A stretch of DNA of 64,000 nucleotides from Arthrobacter terricola (GCF_004354015.1 NZ_SMRU01000030.1:1-64000); one strand, 5' to 3'. Shown: positions 15,785 to 24,808, counted from the stretch's first letter. The notes: generated by a model not told the origin, from the letters alone. Numbers and translations: made by a program.

Positions 15785-16413
15785 GATGACTCCGAGGCTA
15801 CTCTGTTGGCGGCATGCTGGAGGAAAAATCTGGAGGATTCGTCAAGTATTGTGGGCGCGTCCACGTCGAGGGTTGCGACATGCCCGCTGGCGAGCAACGT
15901 GACAATCTGGAAATCGCGCGCGCCGAGGCGGCGCCGGATCATCGGCAGCGAGCTCGGCGGCACCACGCTGTCCCGGGCAGAAGTGAATACCAGCGTCGGG
16001 GCTGAGACCGCCGGCAGGGACAGGTAGCTGGACCGGAAGAGTTTCTTGAGTTCGTGCACGGCTGACAGCGGAGTCCGGGAGTAGTCGCCGTCGTCGGTGG
16101 GTGTCGCCGTCGGCTCCTGCTCCTCGACCGGGATGGTGGTGCGCATGAAGTACTTGAGCGCGCCGACGTAGCGGACGCGGCGGTCGTAGAAACTGAGCCC
16201 GGGATTGACGACGGCAACGCCGGAAACCGGATGCCGTGCGGCTACCCTAAGCGCCACCGCGCCGCCCTGGTCAGCCAAATATTCGGCCCACGGAAGCATG
16301 CTGAGCGGACTGCCGGTGAAACCATGGCAAAGGGTTATTCCGGTACCGGCGTTGGGCCCGTGACCCGGGTAGTGAAAAGGGCCGATGGCGCCCGCGACAC
16401 CGCTTTCCGTCAT
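15781..16413 (-). pseudogene. Alpha/beta hydrolase paralogue with an in-frame deletion of the nucleophile region
   Basis: 210 residues, clearly paralogous to the downstream hydrolase. Alignment is good at both ends: HGFTGSPLSMLPWAEYLADQG (H30-G50) matches H27-G47 of the neighbour, and GAVALRVAARHPVSGVAVVNPG matches its residues from about 100. About 52 residues between these are missing, including the GxSMG serine and the loop before it. Asp148 and His178 of the triad remain. The junction is at Gly50-Gly51 (around 16264). The frame is intact, so it may still be translated, but hydrolysis by the normal mechanism is not possible. It could be a decaying gene, a non-catalytic partner, or an assembly deletion. 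Confidence 0.75.
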
Positions 16414-16514
16414 GAGTACATCGTGTCACTGTTCCGGACATTTCTCACTGGAGTAGGGTGTCTTCTGGGCGCGGACGGGATGCCGCGCAGAGTCCGCCCG
16501 CGAGAGGAACCGAC

Positions 16515-17324
16515 GTGTTCTATTGGGTCATGAAGCGGATCTTCCTGGGTCCGATCGTCAAATTGCTGTTCCGGCCGTGGATCAAAGGCCTCGACAATGT
16601 TCCCCATGATGGTGCGGCGATTCTCGCGTCGAACCATTTGTCGTTTTCGGACTCGATTTTCATGCCTTTGATGGTGCCGCGGCCTGTGGTTTTCCTGGCC
16701 AAATCCGAATACTTCACCGGCACGGGGCTCAAGGGCAGACTGACTGCGTTGTTCTTTCGGCTCACGAACCAGTTGCCCATGGACCGTTCCGGCGGCGCGG
16801 CATCGGAAGTATCCCTTCAGGCGGGCAGGGACATTCTGACTGGAGGAGGGCTCCTGGGCATCTACCCGGAGGGAACCCGCAGCCCGGATGCGCGGCTTTA
16901 CCGTGGCAAGGTCGGGGTCGCCAAACTCGCGCTCCAAACCCGGGTCCCCGTGGTTCCGGTGGCCATGATAGGAACCGAGAAGGTCCAGCCCATCGGCAAG
17001 AGGCTGCCCAACATCCGGCGCATCGGCATCATCTTCGGCCAGCCCCTCGACTTCAGCCGCTATTACGGGCAGGAGGAGGACTACGCCGTCCAGCGGGCAG
17101 TCACCGACGAGATCATGTACGAGCTCATGCGGCTCTCGGGGCAGGAATATGTGGACGAATACGCCGCCGTCGTCAAACAACGGCTCGCGGGCCAAAGCAC
17201 AACAGCGGTGTCCGCAAAGGAGCAGACTACGGGCAGCGCGGATTCGGCGGGCGGGCCAGTCCCGGCTAACGGCGCTCCGGCGGATTCCTCGCCGGACGAC
17301 GACGGCGACACGCCCGGGCGGTAA
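16515..17324 (+). CDS. 1-acyl-sn-glycerol-3-phosphate acyltransferase (PlsC family)
   Basis: 269 residues from GTG 16515, chosen for the GAGAGGA just upstream. The catalytic HX4D motif is H41-D46 (NHLSFSD), followed by the glycerol-phosphate site EGTRSPD and the later VPVVPVAMIG strand. It would acylate lysophosphatidate to phosphatidate at the membrane. The last 45 residues are polar, low-complexity and Pro/Ser/Asp-rich. It resembles M. tuberculosis Rv2182c, which occupies an equivalent place near aroG and pknL. The upstream gene is divergent. Confidence 0.93.
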   Translation: MFYWVMKRIFLGPIVKLLFRPWIKGLDNVPHDGAAILASNHLSFSDSIFMPLMVPRPVVFLAKSEYFTGTGLKGRLTALFFRLTNQLPMDRSGGAASEVSLQAGRDILTGGGLLGIYPEGTRSPDARLYRGKVGVAKLALQTRVPVVPVAMIGTEKVQPIGKRLPNIRRIGIIFGQPLDFSRYYGQEEDYAVQRAVTDEIMYELMRLSGQEYVDEYAAVVKQRLAGQSTTAVSAKEQTTGSADSAGGPVPANGAPADSSPDDDGDTPGR

Positions 17325-17397
17325 GTGTGACGGCCCGGCCATTGCTGGTTACGGAGGCCGTGCGCAGAACAGTGGACAAGGCAATTAGGCTTGGAGG

Positions 17398-18813
17398 GTG
17401 ACTGAGTTATCCGCAAACCCCGCACCGTCTGTAATCAGCCCGCTGGCCAGCCCCATGACCAGCACCGCGCAAAGCGGCGCGGCAAACTATCCCGGCTTGG
17501 ACGACTGGCGGCAGTTGCCTATCTCGCAGCAACCCACGTGGTCCGATTCCGCCGTATTTGACGCCTCAGTCAAGGAACTTTCCGTCCTTCCGCCGCTGGT
17601 TTTCGCGGGCGAAGTGGATGTCCTGCGTGAGCGCCTGGCTGCCGCGGCGCAGGGCAAGGCGTTCTTGCTGCAGGGCGGGGACTGCGCCGAGACGTTCGAG
17701 GACGCGACGGCGGACAAGATCAGTGCGCGCGTCCGCACCATCCTCCAAATGGCAGTGGTGCTCACTTACGGCGCGGCAATGCCTGTCATCAAGATGGGCC
17801 GCATGGCAGGGCAGTTCGCGAAGCCGCGGTCTTCGAACGATGAGACCCGCAACGGCGTGACGCTTCCCGCCTACCGGGGTGACATCGTCAACGGCTACGA
17901 CTTCACTCCGGAGTCCCGGGCGCACGACGCCAGCCGCATGCTGAAGGCGTACCACACCTCGGCATCCACCTTGAACCTTATCCGTGCCTTCACCCAGGGA
18001 GGCTTCGCCGATCTTCGCCTGGTCCATCTGTGGAACAAGGGCTTCACCGAAAACCCGGCCCATGCCCGCTACGAGTCCCTCGCCAGGGACATCGACCGTG
18101 CCATCAAGTTCATGGATTCCTGCGGCGCCGACTTCGAAGCGCTCAAGCGAGTGGAGTTCTTCGCGAGCCACGAGGCATTGCTGCTGGACTACGAGCGCGC
18201 CTTGACCCGTATCGACTCCCGTACCGGACTTCCTTACGACACGTCGGGGCACTTCCTGTGGATCGGCGAGCGTACCCGCGAGCTCGACCACGCCCACGTA
18301 GACTTCTTGTCCCGTGTCCGGAACCCCATCGGCGTCAAGCTCGGTCCTGGCACAACGGGTGATGACGCCCTGCGGCTCATCGAGAGGCTGGACCCGAACC
18401 GCGAACCGGGGCGCCTCACGTTCATCACCCGCATGGGTTCGAAGAACATCCGGGAGAAGCTGCCAGCCGTCGTCGAGAAGGTCACGGCGTCCGGCGCACA
18501 GGTTCTCTGGGTCACGGATCCCATGCACGGCAACACCGTCACCTCGCCGAACGGCTACAAGACCCGCAACTTCGACGACGTCGTGGACGAAGTGCGCGGC
18601 TTCTTCGAAGTCCACCACGGTTTGGGCACGGTCCCCGGCGGCTTGCACATGGAGATGACCGGCGACGACGTCGCTGAATGCCTCGGCGGTGCGGACCCGA
18701 TCGACCAGGACGCGTTCCTCGACCGCTACGAGTCAGTGTGCGACCCCCGCTTGAACCACATGCAGTCCCTCGAGATGGCATTCCTGGTGGCTGGAGCCCT
18801 GGCGCGGCCATAG
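17398..18813 (+). CDS. aroG: 3-deoxy-7-phosphoheptulonate (DAHP) synthase, class II
   Basis: 471 residues. It condenses phosphoenolpyruvate and erythrose 4-phosphate, the first shikimate step. Class II (plant/mycobacterial AroG) hallmarks include QGGDCAETFED, the KMGRMAGQFAKPRS segment, NLIRAFTQGG and VTDPMHGNT. GTG 17398 directly abuts GGAGG, which is too close for normal use, so the mRNA may be leaderless, or translation may start at ATG 17455 (19 residues shorter). The GCGCGGCCATAG end, with its stop codon, is repeated 17 bp further on. M. tuberculosis aroG (Rv2178c) is likewise near pknL. Confidence 0.96.
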   Translation: MTELSANPAPSVISPLASPMTSTAQSGAANYPGLDDWRQLPISQQPTWSDSAVFDASVKELSVLPPLVFAGEVDVLRERLAAAAQGKAFLLQGGDCAETFEDATADKISARVRTILQMAVVLTYGAAMPVIKMGRMAGQFAKPRSSNDETRNGVTLPAYRGDIVNGYDFTPESRAHDASRMLKAYHTSASTLNLIRAFTQGGFADLRLVHLWNKGFTENPAHARYESLARDIDRAIKFMDSCGADFEALKRVEFFASHEALLLDYERALTRIDSRTGLPYDTSGHFLWIGERTRELDHAHVDFLSRVRNPIGVKLGPGTTGDDALRLIERLDPNREPGRLTFITRMGSKNIREKLPAVVEKVTASGAQVLWVTDPMHGNTVTSPNGYKTRNFDDVVDEVRGFFEVHHGLGTVPGGLHMEMTGDDVAECLGGADPIDQDAFLDRYESVCDPRLNHMQSLEMAFLVAGALARP

Positions 18814-18830
18814 ATTCAGCGCGGCCATAG
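18802..18830. repeat. 12-bp direct repeat spanning the aroG stop codon
   Basis: GCGCGGCCATAG occurs at 18802-18813, ending with the aroG stop, and again at 18819-18830. The copies start 17 bp apart. Confidence 0.8.
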
Positions 18831-18871
18831 TGTACGCCAGCCATCGTTTCAGCAAGCCAAGGCGCTAAAAA

Positions 18872-18905
18872 TAAAGGCGATCCGGAAGATTCCGGATCGC
18901 CTTTA
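18872..18905. terminator. Bidirectional terminator between aroG and the PASTA kinase
   Basis: A perfect 15-bp stem (18872-18886 with 18891-18905) closes an AGAT loop. A-rich sequence on the left and T-rich on the right allow use from both strands. Confidence 0.85.
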
Positions 18906-18916
18906 CTTTTGGGCTG

Positions 18917-20980
18917 CTAAACCACCGTCAAAGTGACGGTGGATCCTTCCGGCGCGTCACTGTCCACTGGATTTTGGTCGCGTACTGTGCCGAAGAATCC
19001 GCCCAGGATGTTGTTGACCTTGACGTCGAAGCCGAGTGACTCCAACGCTTTCCGGGCGGCATCGGCCTGCTTGCCGATGAAGTTCGGAACGTGCACTTGC
19101 CTCGGACCCTTGGACAAGGTGATCGTAACGGCCGAGCCGCGGGTGAGCGTTCCGTTGGCAGGGGACTGGCTCACTACCGAACCCGCCGGGACTTTCTTGT
19201 CGAAGACCGGGTCCGGGGCGATTTTCGCAGTCAGCCCGGCGTCGCTGATGGCTTGCACCGCAGCTTGCTGGTCCATGCCGCGGACGTCGGGCACAGGAAG
19301 CGGCTGCGGACCTTTGGATACGAGCAACGACACCTGGGTACCGTGGCGTACCGCCGTGTCCTTGGCGGGCGACTGCGAAACGATGGAGCCCGCCGGCACG
19401 GTGTCGTCATACTGCTCCGTCACCTTGCCGAGCGTCATTTCTGCATTGCCCAAGGCGTTCTTGGCTTGGTCCAGCGTCAAGCCCGCCAAAGCCGGAAGCG
19501 GAAACAGTTGCGGTCCCTTGGACACGAAAAGCGCCACCGGTTGGAATTTCCGCACCACCTGGCCCGAAGCCGGCTCTGTTCCTACAGCCAGGCCGGCTTG
19601 CACGTCGTCGTCGAACACATCCCGTGGTTCCGATTGGAATCCGGCGGTCCGCAGCAGTTGCTGGGCCTCGGCGACTGTCTTGTTCTTCGTGTCCGGAATA
19701 GTTCCGGGGGAACCTGGTCCCATGCCGAAGAACCATCCTGCGGCGCCGGCCAATATTGCGAGGACAATCACGACGACGATCCAGATGATGGCGCGGCGCC
19801 GGGGGTTTCCTTCGCGCAAGGTCCGCGACGGAGTCGCCGCGGCACGCAGGCGGTCCTTTTCCTCTTGCCGGGCAATCCGCTTGAGGTCCCGTTTGCTTGG
19901 CGGGGCATCCTGCCGGTCCAATTCCCCCGTGTAAACGGCTGCCGGCGGCAAGGACGACGGCATCACCGTGGTCGGATTGCGCTGCCCGGAGATGATATCC
20001 GTCGGGCGTCCGATCCTTTCCAAGGTCTCCGTGCGTCCGTCGTCGAAAGGAGCAACAATGGCGGTTGCCACTGCGGTCCTCGGTTCCGCGTTCACGACGG
20101 CGGCCGCCGCGGCAGGCGGGTTGAGGTCCAATTGTGCGTCGCTCAGGGTCGTCCGGATGTGCCGCAATTCGGACAAGAGGGCCGAACCGTCCACAGGACG
20201 GTCATCCGGCTCCTTGGCAGTGCACCACTGGACGAGTTCGTCCACGTCTGCGGCGAGTCCGGGAACAGCGAGCGACGGCGGAGCGACCTCGGCGTTGACG
20301 TGCTGGTAGGCGACCTGGATGGGAACATCGCCGGCGTAGGGCTGCTTGCCCGTGAGCATTTCGTAGAGCATGATGCCGGTGGAGTAGATGTCGCTCCGGG
20401 CATCCGCGGGCTTCCCCAGGACCAATTCGGGCGCCACGTAGGCGACCGTGCCGATCAGGGCGCCGGTGCTGGTGTTTGCGGTGACGGCCCGAGCGAGTCC
20501 GAAATCGCCTACCTTGATCCGCCCGTCCTCGGCTATCAGCACATTTTCCGGCTTGATGTCGCGGTGGATCAGGCCTGCGGCATGGGCGGCCGCGACGCCT
20601 TCGATAACGGGGTCGATGAGTGCGAAAGCCAGCCGTGGCGGGAGCGCTTTCTTCTCGTTGAGGACATCGCGGAGGGTGTGGCCCTTGATGTACTCCATGA
20701 CGATGTAGGCAATGTGGCCGTCTTGTCCTTGGTCGAGGACACCGACCACATGCGGGTGGGACAGGCTGGCGGCGGCCCGGGCCTCGCGCTGGAGGCGATC
20801 GAGGAAATTCTGGTCGTTGGCCAAGTGCGGATGCAGTACCTTAAGCGCGACATCACGGTCGAGCCGCTCGTCGGTGGCGAGATACACGGTGGACATGCCA
20901 CCGCCCGCAAGGCGTGAACGCACCAGGTAGCGCCCGTCCACGCGGGATCCGATGAGATGGTCCGAAACTTGTTGCTGCAC
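18917..20980 (-). CDS. PASTA-domain serine/threonine kinase (PknL/PknB type)
   Basis: 687 residues. Kinase domain about 18-280: glycine loop LAGGGMSTVY, Lys47 in VALKV, catalytic HRDIKPEN, DFGLA and the activation-segment GTVAYVAPE. A basic juxtamembrane stretch (KRDLKRIARQEEKDRLR) leads to one membrane helix (IIWIVVVIVLAILAGAAGWF, near 400-420). Four extracellular PASTA repeats follow, each ending in a G-T-x-V-S/T-L pattern, and these bind peptidoglycan fragments. By position it corresponds to mycobacterial PknL, next to aroG and the Rv2175c-like gene. Likely substrates nearby are GarA and the Rv2175c-like protein, which is inference. Confidence 0.95.
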   Translation of the reverse strand: MQQQVSDHLIGSRVDGRYLVRSRLAGGGMSTVYLATDERLDRDVALKVLHPHLANDQNFLDRLQREARAAASLSHPHVVGVLDQGQDGHIAYIVMEYIKGHTLRDVLNEKKALPPRLAFALIDPVIEGVAAAHAAGLIHRDIKPENVLIAEDGRIKVGDFGLARAVTANTSTGALIGTVAYVAPELVLGKPADARSDIYSTGIMLYEMLTGKQPYAGDVPIQVAYQHVNAEVAPPSLAVPGLAADVDELVQWCTAKEPDDRPVDGSALLSELRHIRTTLSDAQLDLNPPAAAAAVVNAEPRTAVATAIVAPFDDGRTETLERIGRPTDIISGQRNPTTVMPSSLPPAAVYTGELDRQDAPPSKRDLKRIARQEEKDRLRAAATPSRTLREGNPRRRAIIWIVVVIVLAILAGAAGWFFGMGPGSPGTIPDTKNKTVAEAQQLLRTAGFQSEPRDVFDDDVQAGLAVGTEPASGQVVRKFQPVALFVSKGPQLFPLPALAGLTLDQAKNALGNAEMTLGKVTEQYDDTVPAGSIVSQSPAKDTAVRHGTQVSLLVSKGPQPLPVPDVRGMDQQAAVQAISDAGLTAKIAPDPVFDKKVPAGSVVSQSPANGTLTRGSAVTITLSKGPRQVHVPNFIGKQADAARKALESLGFDVKVNNILGGFFGTVRDQNPVDSDAPEGSTVTLTVV

Positions 20981-20999
20981 CCTTCGATCCTAGTTGAGC

Positions 21000-21047
21000 A
21001 AAAAAGAACGGGCCCGAACCATCAAAGGATCCGGACCCGTTTTTTGC
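21000..21047 (-). terminator. Terminator of the LysM/transglycosylase gene
   Basis: Imperfect stem 21007-21016 with 21032-21041. On the minus strand it ends in a T-rich run (TTCTTTTTT), just after the stop of the LysM gene. Confidence 0.75.
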
Positions 21048-21055
21048 AGCTGGAG

Positions 21056-22423
21056 TCAGCTGAACTTCTTCTGGAGCGCCTTGATCGAGGCGACGTACGC
21101 CTTCGTGTCGTCGTACATGCCGTGCTTCTGGACCGAGTACTGGCCCTGGTAGTAGCCGGCGATTGCGTTGTCCTCGTCCTTGCTGGTGCTGACGAGGGCG
21201 CGGATGATCGCGACTCCGGCGGTCACGTTGTCATAGGGGTCGAGCAGGTTGAGCTTGCGGCCCACCAGATCGGAAGCCCATTCGCCGGAGGACGGAATCA
21301 CCTGCATGGTGCCGATTGCGTTCGCGGGCGAGACCGCGCGCTGGTTGAAACCCGATTCCTGGTAGGCGAACGCCATGGCCAAGGACGGATCAACGCCCAT
21401 GCGCCGGGCCGTGTCCGCAACGATCCCCTTCATCTGGGTTGTGCTCGGAACAGGTGCGGCGTTGAGCAAAGCCTTGTTCGCGTTGGCGGAACTGACGACC
21501 GCCGCGGGGTAGGTGTAGCCGAGGAAGGTGCTGGGGACCAGCGGGGCGGCGGCGGGAGCCGGAGCCTGCGCAGGGCCGGAGGCGCCAGGGACGGCGAGCT
21601 TTTGCCCCGGGTAGATGATGGTGGACATGGACAAGTGGTTCGCCGAGAGGAGCGATGAAAGGGACACTCCGAGGCGGGAAGCGATGCCGCCCAGCGTGTC
21701 GCCCACCTTGATGGTGTACGCGCCCGGTCCGGCCGGGGCTGGGGCGGAAGGAGCTGGTGCCGCGGGGGCGGACGGCACCGACGCCGGTGCCAAGGTGACT
21801 CCGCCGTTGCCTCCACTGAGCTTGATCTGCTGGCCCGGGTAAATGATCGACCTGCCGTCGAGGCCGTTCCATGCGAAGACATCGGACAGGGCCACGCCGT
21901 TGCGGGCCGCGATGGCGCTCAGGGTGTCGCCCGATACGACCGTGTAGCTTCCCGACGACGGGCCCGCCGCCGGGGTCGCCGCGGCCGGGGTGATCGACGC
22001 CGGAGCGATGGTTCCGGAACCGCTCAGCTTGATCTGCTGGCCGGGGTAGATGATGGTGGTGGCCGTCAGGCCGTTGAGCTGGAGGACAGTGTCCGTATCG
22101 AGCCCATAGCGGGCGGCGATAGCGCTCACGGTATCGCCGCGGACGATTGTGTACGTGTCCGGGACGCCAGGCGCCATCGGCTGTACCGACGTCGGAATGC
22201 TGGCGGCAACGGCCGAAGCCGGAATGACGTTGGCGGCAACGGAGGCCTGGGCCTCCATCGCGGCAGCCAGCGTAGCCGGGATGCGCTGGGGCTGGGGCGC
22301 CGGGAGTGCGGAAGCCGGTTGGGCAATCGCCAGTGAGGAGAGCATGACGGCGGGCAGAGCCGCTGTAGTGGCCGCAATTATTGGCATGCTCGGTGTTTTC
22401 TTGGGCGAGCGGAGCGTCGTCAT
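21056..22423 (-). CDS. Secreted LysM peptidoglycan-binding protein with lytic transglycosylase domain
   Basis: 455 residues. An N-terminal signal peptide (basic start, hydrophobic to about residue 35, ASA site) is followed by a Pro/Ala linker. Three LysM modules start at YTIVRGDTVSAIAARYG, YTVVSGDTLSAIAARNG and YTIKVGDTLGGIASRLG, with Ala/Pro-rich spacers. The SLT domain (from about 330) has the catalytic Glu in YQESGFN and the later GTMQVIP. It would cleave the glycan backbone in the wall. It sits between a PASTA kinase and a kinase-substrate-like regulator, which fits a wall-growth locus. ATGAGGA precedes the ATG. Confidence 0.93.
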   Translation of the reverse strand: MTTLRSPKKTPSMPIIAATTAALPAVMLSSLAIAQPASALPAPQPQRIPATLAAAMEAQASVAANVIPASAVAASIPTSVQPMAPGVPDTYTIVRGDTVSAIAARYGLDTDTVLQLNGLTATTIIYPGQQIKLSGSGTIAPASITPAAATPAAGPSSGSYTVVSGDTLSAIAARNGVALSDVFAWNGLDGRSIIYPGQQIKLSGGNGGVTLAPASVPSAPAAPAPSAPAPAGPGAYTIKVGDTLGGIASRLGVSLSSLLSANHLSMSTIIYPGQKLAVPGASGPAQAPAPAAAPLVPSTFLGYTYPAAVVSSANANKALLNAAPVPSTTQMKGIVADTARRMGVDPSLAMAFAYQESGFNQRAVSPANAIGTMQVIPSSGEWASDLVGRKLNLLDPYDNVTAGVAIIRALVSTSKDEDNAIAGYYQGQYSVQKHGMYDDTKAYVASIKALQKKFS

Positions 22424-22472
22424 GGGGCAGTCCTCATCTCAGAAGCGGGTTTGGGGAAAGCCGCTGCTGCCA

Positions 22473-22543
22473 GTGATACCAGTGTTGCTAAAGTGAACAG
22501 TGATCTAGTTGTTACCGATGGTACGGCTGATACAGGTGATACA
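22473..22543. promoter_or_regulatory. Repeated TGATAC motifs between the LysM and Rv2175c-like genes
   Basis: GTGATACC (22473-22480) and two TGATACA copies (22528-22534 and 22537-22543, nine bases apart) lie in the 265-bp divergent spacer. They are AT-richer than the surroundings. They could be operators for the LysM gene. No known regulator motif is matched. Confidence 0.35.
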
Positions 22544-22688
22544 AATGTGATCATTGCGAATCTCTCATACTTTTTGATTCCGCACAAGAAATCCCGCTGC
22601 ATTCGGTTCGGGATAAATGGCGGCGCCAAATCCGACGGGACGGCAAACCGGCTAGGCGCGAAGTGCAAGCCCGTGGCAATCTTGTTTC

Positions 22689-23042
22689 GTGAGTAATGTA
22701 GAAAGCCTCGTTTCCGAATGGTTGCCGCTGCCCGATGTCGCAGAGCTGCTGAACGTTCCAATCACCAAAGTCCACGGTCTCTTGGATGAACGTGCTGTGG
22801 TCGCGGTAAGGGTCGGGGAACGGAACATCCGTTCAATTCCCGCCCTTTTTATTCAGGATGGCCATGTCGTGGACAGCCTGAAGGGCACAATCGCCGTGCT
22901 GGGCGATGCTGGTTTTACGGACGAAGAGCTGGTTGGGTGGCTCTTCACCTCGGACGATTCGCTGGGCGGACGCCCCATTGATGCGTTGCGTGAGGGCCGC
23001 AAGACTGAAATCCGGCGCAGGGCGCAATCGCTGGCCTGGTAG
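22689..23042 (+). CDS. Rv2175c-like winged-helix DNA-binding protein
   Basis: 117 residues from a GTG start without a clear ribosome site, possibly leaderless. The N-terminal helix-turn-helix (EWLPLPDVAELLNVPITKVHGLLDE) is followed by a beta wing and the C-terminal conserved W-L-F-T-x-D-x-S-L-x-G-x-P-I-DAL segment. M. tuberculosis Rv2175c has this fold and is phosphorylated by PknL, which abolishes DNA binding. The kinase gene lies close by here too, so a kinase-regulator pair is likely. The target sites are unknown. Confidence 0.88.
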   Translation: MSNVESLVSEWLPLPDVAELLNVPITKVHGLLDERAVVAVRVGERNIRSIPALFIQDGHVVDSLKGTIAVLGDAGFTDEELVGWLFTSDDSLGGRPIDALREGRKTEIRRRAQSLAW

Positions 23043-23074
23043 TGGGCCCCGCGGGGTAAACACGTTAAATACGG

Positions 23075-23102
23075 AGGTGGCGGCAGGAAACTGCCGCCAC
23101 CT
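23075..23102. terminator. Terminator after the Rv2175c-like gene
   Basis: A perfect 12-bp stem (23075-23086 with 23091-23102) closes a GAAA tetraloop and is followed by TTTTCGTTT. Confidence 0.9.
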
Positions 23103-23156
23103 TTTCGTTTATCACAGGCCGGTTATTTTACTTTTCTTGTGTTGTTAAGCAAGAGT

Positions 23157-24248
23157 TCATGCTGCCCGGCTGACAGCCGCCTCTGCCAGTTGACGCAGCG
23201 CCGTGAGCGGCAGATCCGTCAGTGGAAGGCGCTCAAGGGCCTCGAAAGCTTGGTTGCTGAGCTCGTCGATCAGTGATTCGGTAGCGTCAAGGGCTCCGCA
23301 TTCCACGATGATCCTCCTGAGTTCGGCCACTTCGGCCTCGCCCAGGTCCTGCTTGCCAAGCATCGTGTCCAGGTACGTCGAATCGGCTGGATCCGCCTGG
23401 TTGACTGCGTACCCGACCAGCACGGTCCGCTTGCCCTCCCGCAGGTCGTCGCCGGCAGGCTTCCCGGTGGTCCCGGGGTCGCCGAAGACGCCCAGGATGT
23501 CGTCGCGTAATTGGAAGGCTTCACCGAGCGGCAACGCGAAAGCGGAGTATCCCTGCAAGAGTTCATCGCTGGCACCGGCCAACGCGCCGCCGAGTGCCAG
23601 AGGGTGCTCGGTGGAGTACTTTGCCGACTTGAAGCGGATGATCGATTGGGCTCGATTGACTGCGCCGGCCCTGTCGCGGACGGGTCCGGCGACTTCCTCC
23701 AGGATGTCCAGGTACTGCCCGGCCATTACTTCGGCACGCATGAGGTTGAAGATTCGCCGCGCCGTGGTACCGGAGGCTGCCCTCCTGCCAATCTGCGTGA
23801 ACACTTCTTCGCTGAAGGACAAGCACAAATCCCCGGTAAGGATCGCGGCAGCGTGGCCGAACCGCTCACTGTCGAGCGCCCAGCCTTCGCTTTCGTGAAG
23901 TTGGCTGAAGCGCTTGTGGACGCTCGGACCTCCGCGCCGCGTATCCGAACGGTCGATGATGTCGTCATGGATCAAGGCTGCGGCTTGGAAGAGTTCCAGG
24001 GCGCAGCCCGCCGTGATGATATCGGAGTGGGCGGGCTCACCGCCGGCGCCGCGCCAGCCCCAGTAGCACATGAGCGCCCGAAGCCTCTTGCCGCCGGTCA
24101 CCAGGCTACTGATGGAACCCATAAGCGGAGCGACGTCGGGCGAGATGGTGGCCATGGTGCCTTGCTGCTCGCCCAGGAAGCCATGGAGGTTGGCGGCGAC
24201 GTCGGAGACGAACTGGCCCTGTTCGGCACGAACGCTTTCTGCCGTCAC
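23157..24248 (-). CDS. Polyprenyl diphosphate synthase (IdsA type)
   Basis: 363 residues. The first aspartate-rich motif DDIID is at 95-99 and the second is DDILGVFGD near 248. The residues before the first motif (AALIH) suggest medium-chain products such as geranylgeranyl diphosphate, though length cannot be fixed from sequence. It extends allylic diphosphates with isopentenyl diphosphate for carotenoid, menaquinone or polyprenyl lipids. The GTG start overlaps the upstream lipoprotein stop by 4 bases. M. tuberculosis idsA2 (Rv2173) lies in the same pknL neighbourhood. Confidence 0.93.
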   Translation of the reverse strand: MTAESVRAEQGQFVSDVAANLHGFLGEQQGTMATISPDVAPLMGSISSLVTGGKRLRALMCYWGWRGAGGEPAHSDIITAGCALELFQAAALIHDDIIDRSDTRRGGPSVHKRFSQLHESEGWALDSERFGHAAAILTGDLCLSFSEEVFTQIGRRAASGTTARRIFNLMRAEVMAGQYLDILEEVAGPVRDRAGAVNRAQSIIRFKSAKYSTEHPLALGGALAGASDELLQGYSAFALPLGEAFQLRDDILGVFGDPGTTGKPAGDDLREGKRTVLVGYAVNQADPADSTYLDTMLGKQDLGEAEVAELRRIIVECGALDATESLIDELSNQAFEALERLPLTDLPLTALRQLAEAAVSRAA

Positions 24249-24784
24249 TTGATGGACCCCGGTGCGACGTTTGCGCCGATGGTAAAGGTGGACTTCCCCG
24301 CGTTTTCGACCACTGAGATGTTCACTGTTTCATTGTCTCCGCGAAGGAAGTCCTTCGACCTGATGGTTCCCACCGTGCTGCCGGGAACTTCCTTGAAGCC
24401 TTGCGCCGTGAAGGCGGACGTATAGAAGGCCACGACGGCGTCGGCCGGCGCGGCGATGGTACCGACCAGCGCGACCGAGGCAGGTGAGCTGTTCTTGTCG
24501 AAGCTGCTGGATTCGACGGCGGCCTGCGGCATGAGGGGAACCAGCTGCTGGGGGAAGCCAGGCACCAGGGACCCGACGGAAGCGGACGCCCCGGCCGTTG
24601 CTGAGGAAGAACTCGTGGCTTGGGGGCTCGAAGACGCACTTGATGCTGGTGCCGAAGACGCAGGCGCCGGCACTTCGGACGGAGCGCTGGAGGTCGGCAT
24701 CCCCCCGCACGCGGAGAGGCTCAACGCGGCTCCCACGGCCACTAATGCCAAGGTGGCGGGTTGAGGCTTTCCAAAGAGCTTCAC
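24245..24784 (-). CDS. Putative lipoprotein of unknown function
   Basis: 179 residues with a type II signal peptide. The lipobox LSAC places the lipidated cysteine at 26. A Ser/Ala/Pro-rich linker (about 30-70) leads to a compact C-terminal domain with alternating strands (DAVVAFYTSAFTAQGFKEVPG), a pattern seen in small lipoproteins that bind or sense at the outer membrane face. I do not recognise a named family. It is coupled to the polyprenyl synthase (4-base overlap). Confidence 0.85.
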   Translation of the reverse strand: MKLFGKPQPATLALVAVGAALSLSACGGMPTSSAPSEVPAPASSAPASSASSSPQATSSSSATAGASASVGSLVPGFPQQLVPLMPQAAVESSSFDKNSSPASVALVGTIAAPADAVVAFYTSAFTAQGFKEVPGSTVGTIRSKDFLRGDNETVNISVVENAGKSTFTIGANVAPGSIK

Positions 24785-24808
24785 AGGGATTTCCTCCTGG
24801 GGACGACG

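Noticed and set aside
22424..22688. Possible c-di-AMP (ydaO) riboswitch before the LysM gene
   Set aside because: Such riboswitches often precede actinobacterial wall hydrolases, but the conserved GGGAGA-type core was not found. Only TGATAC repeats are present.
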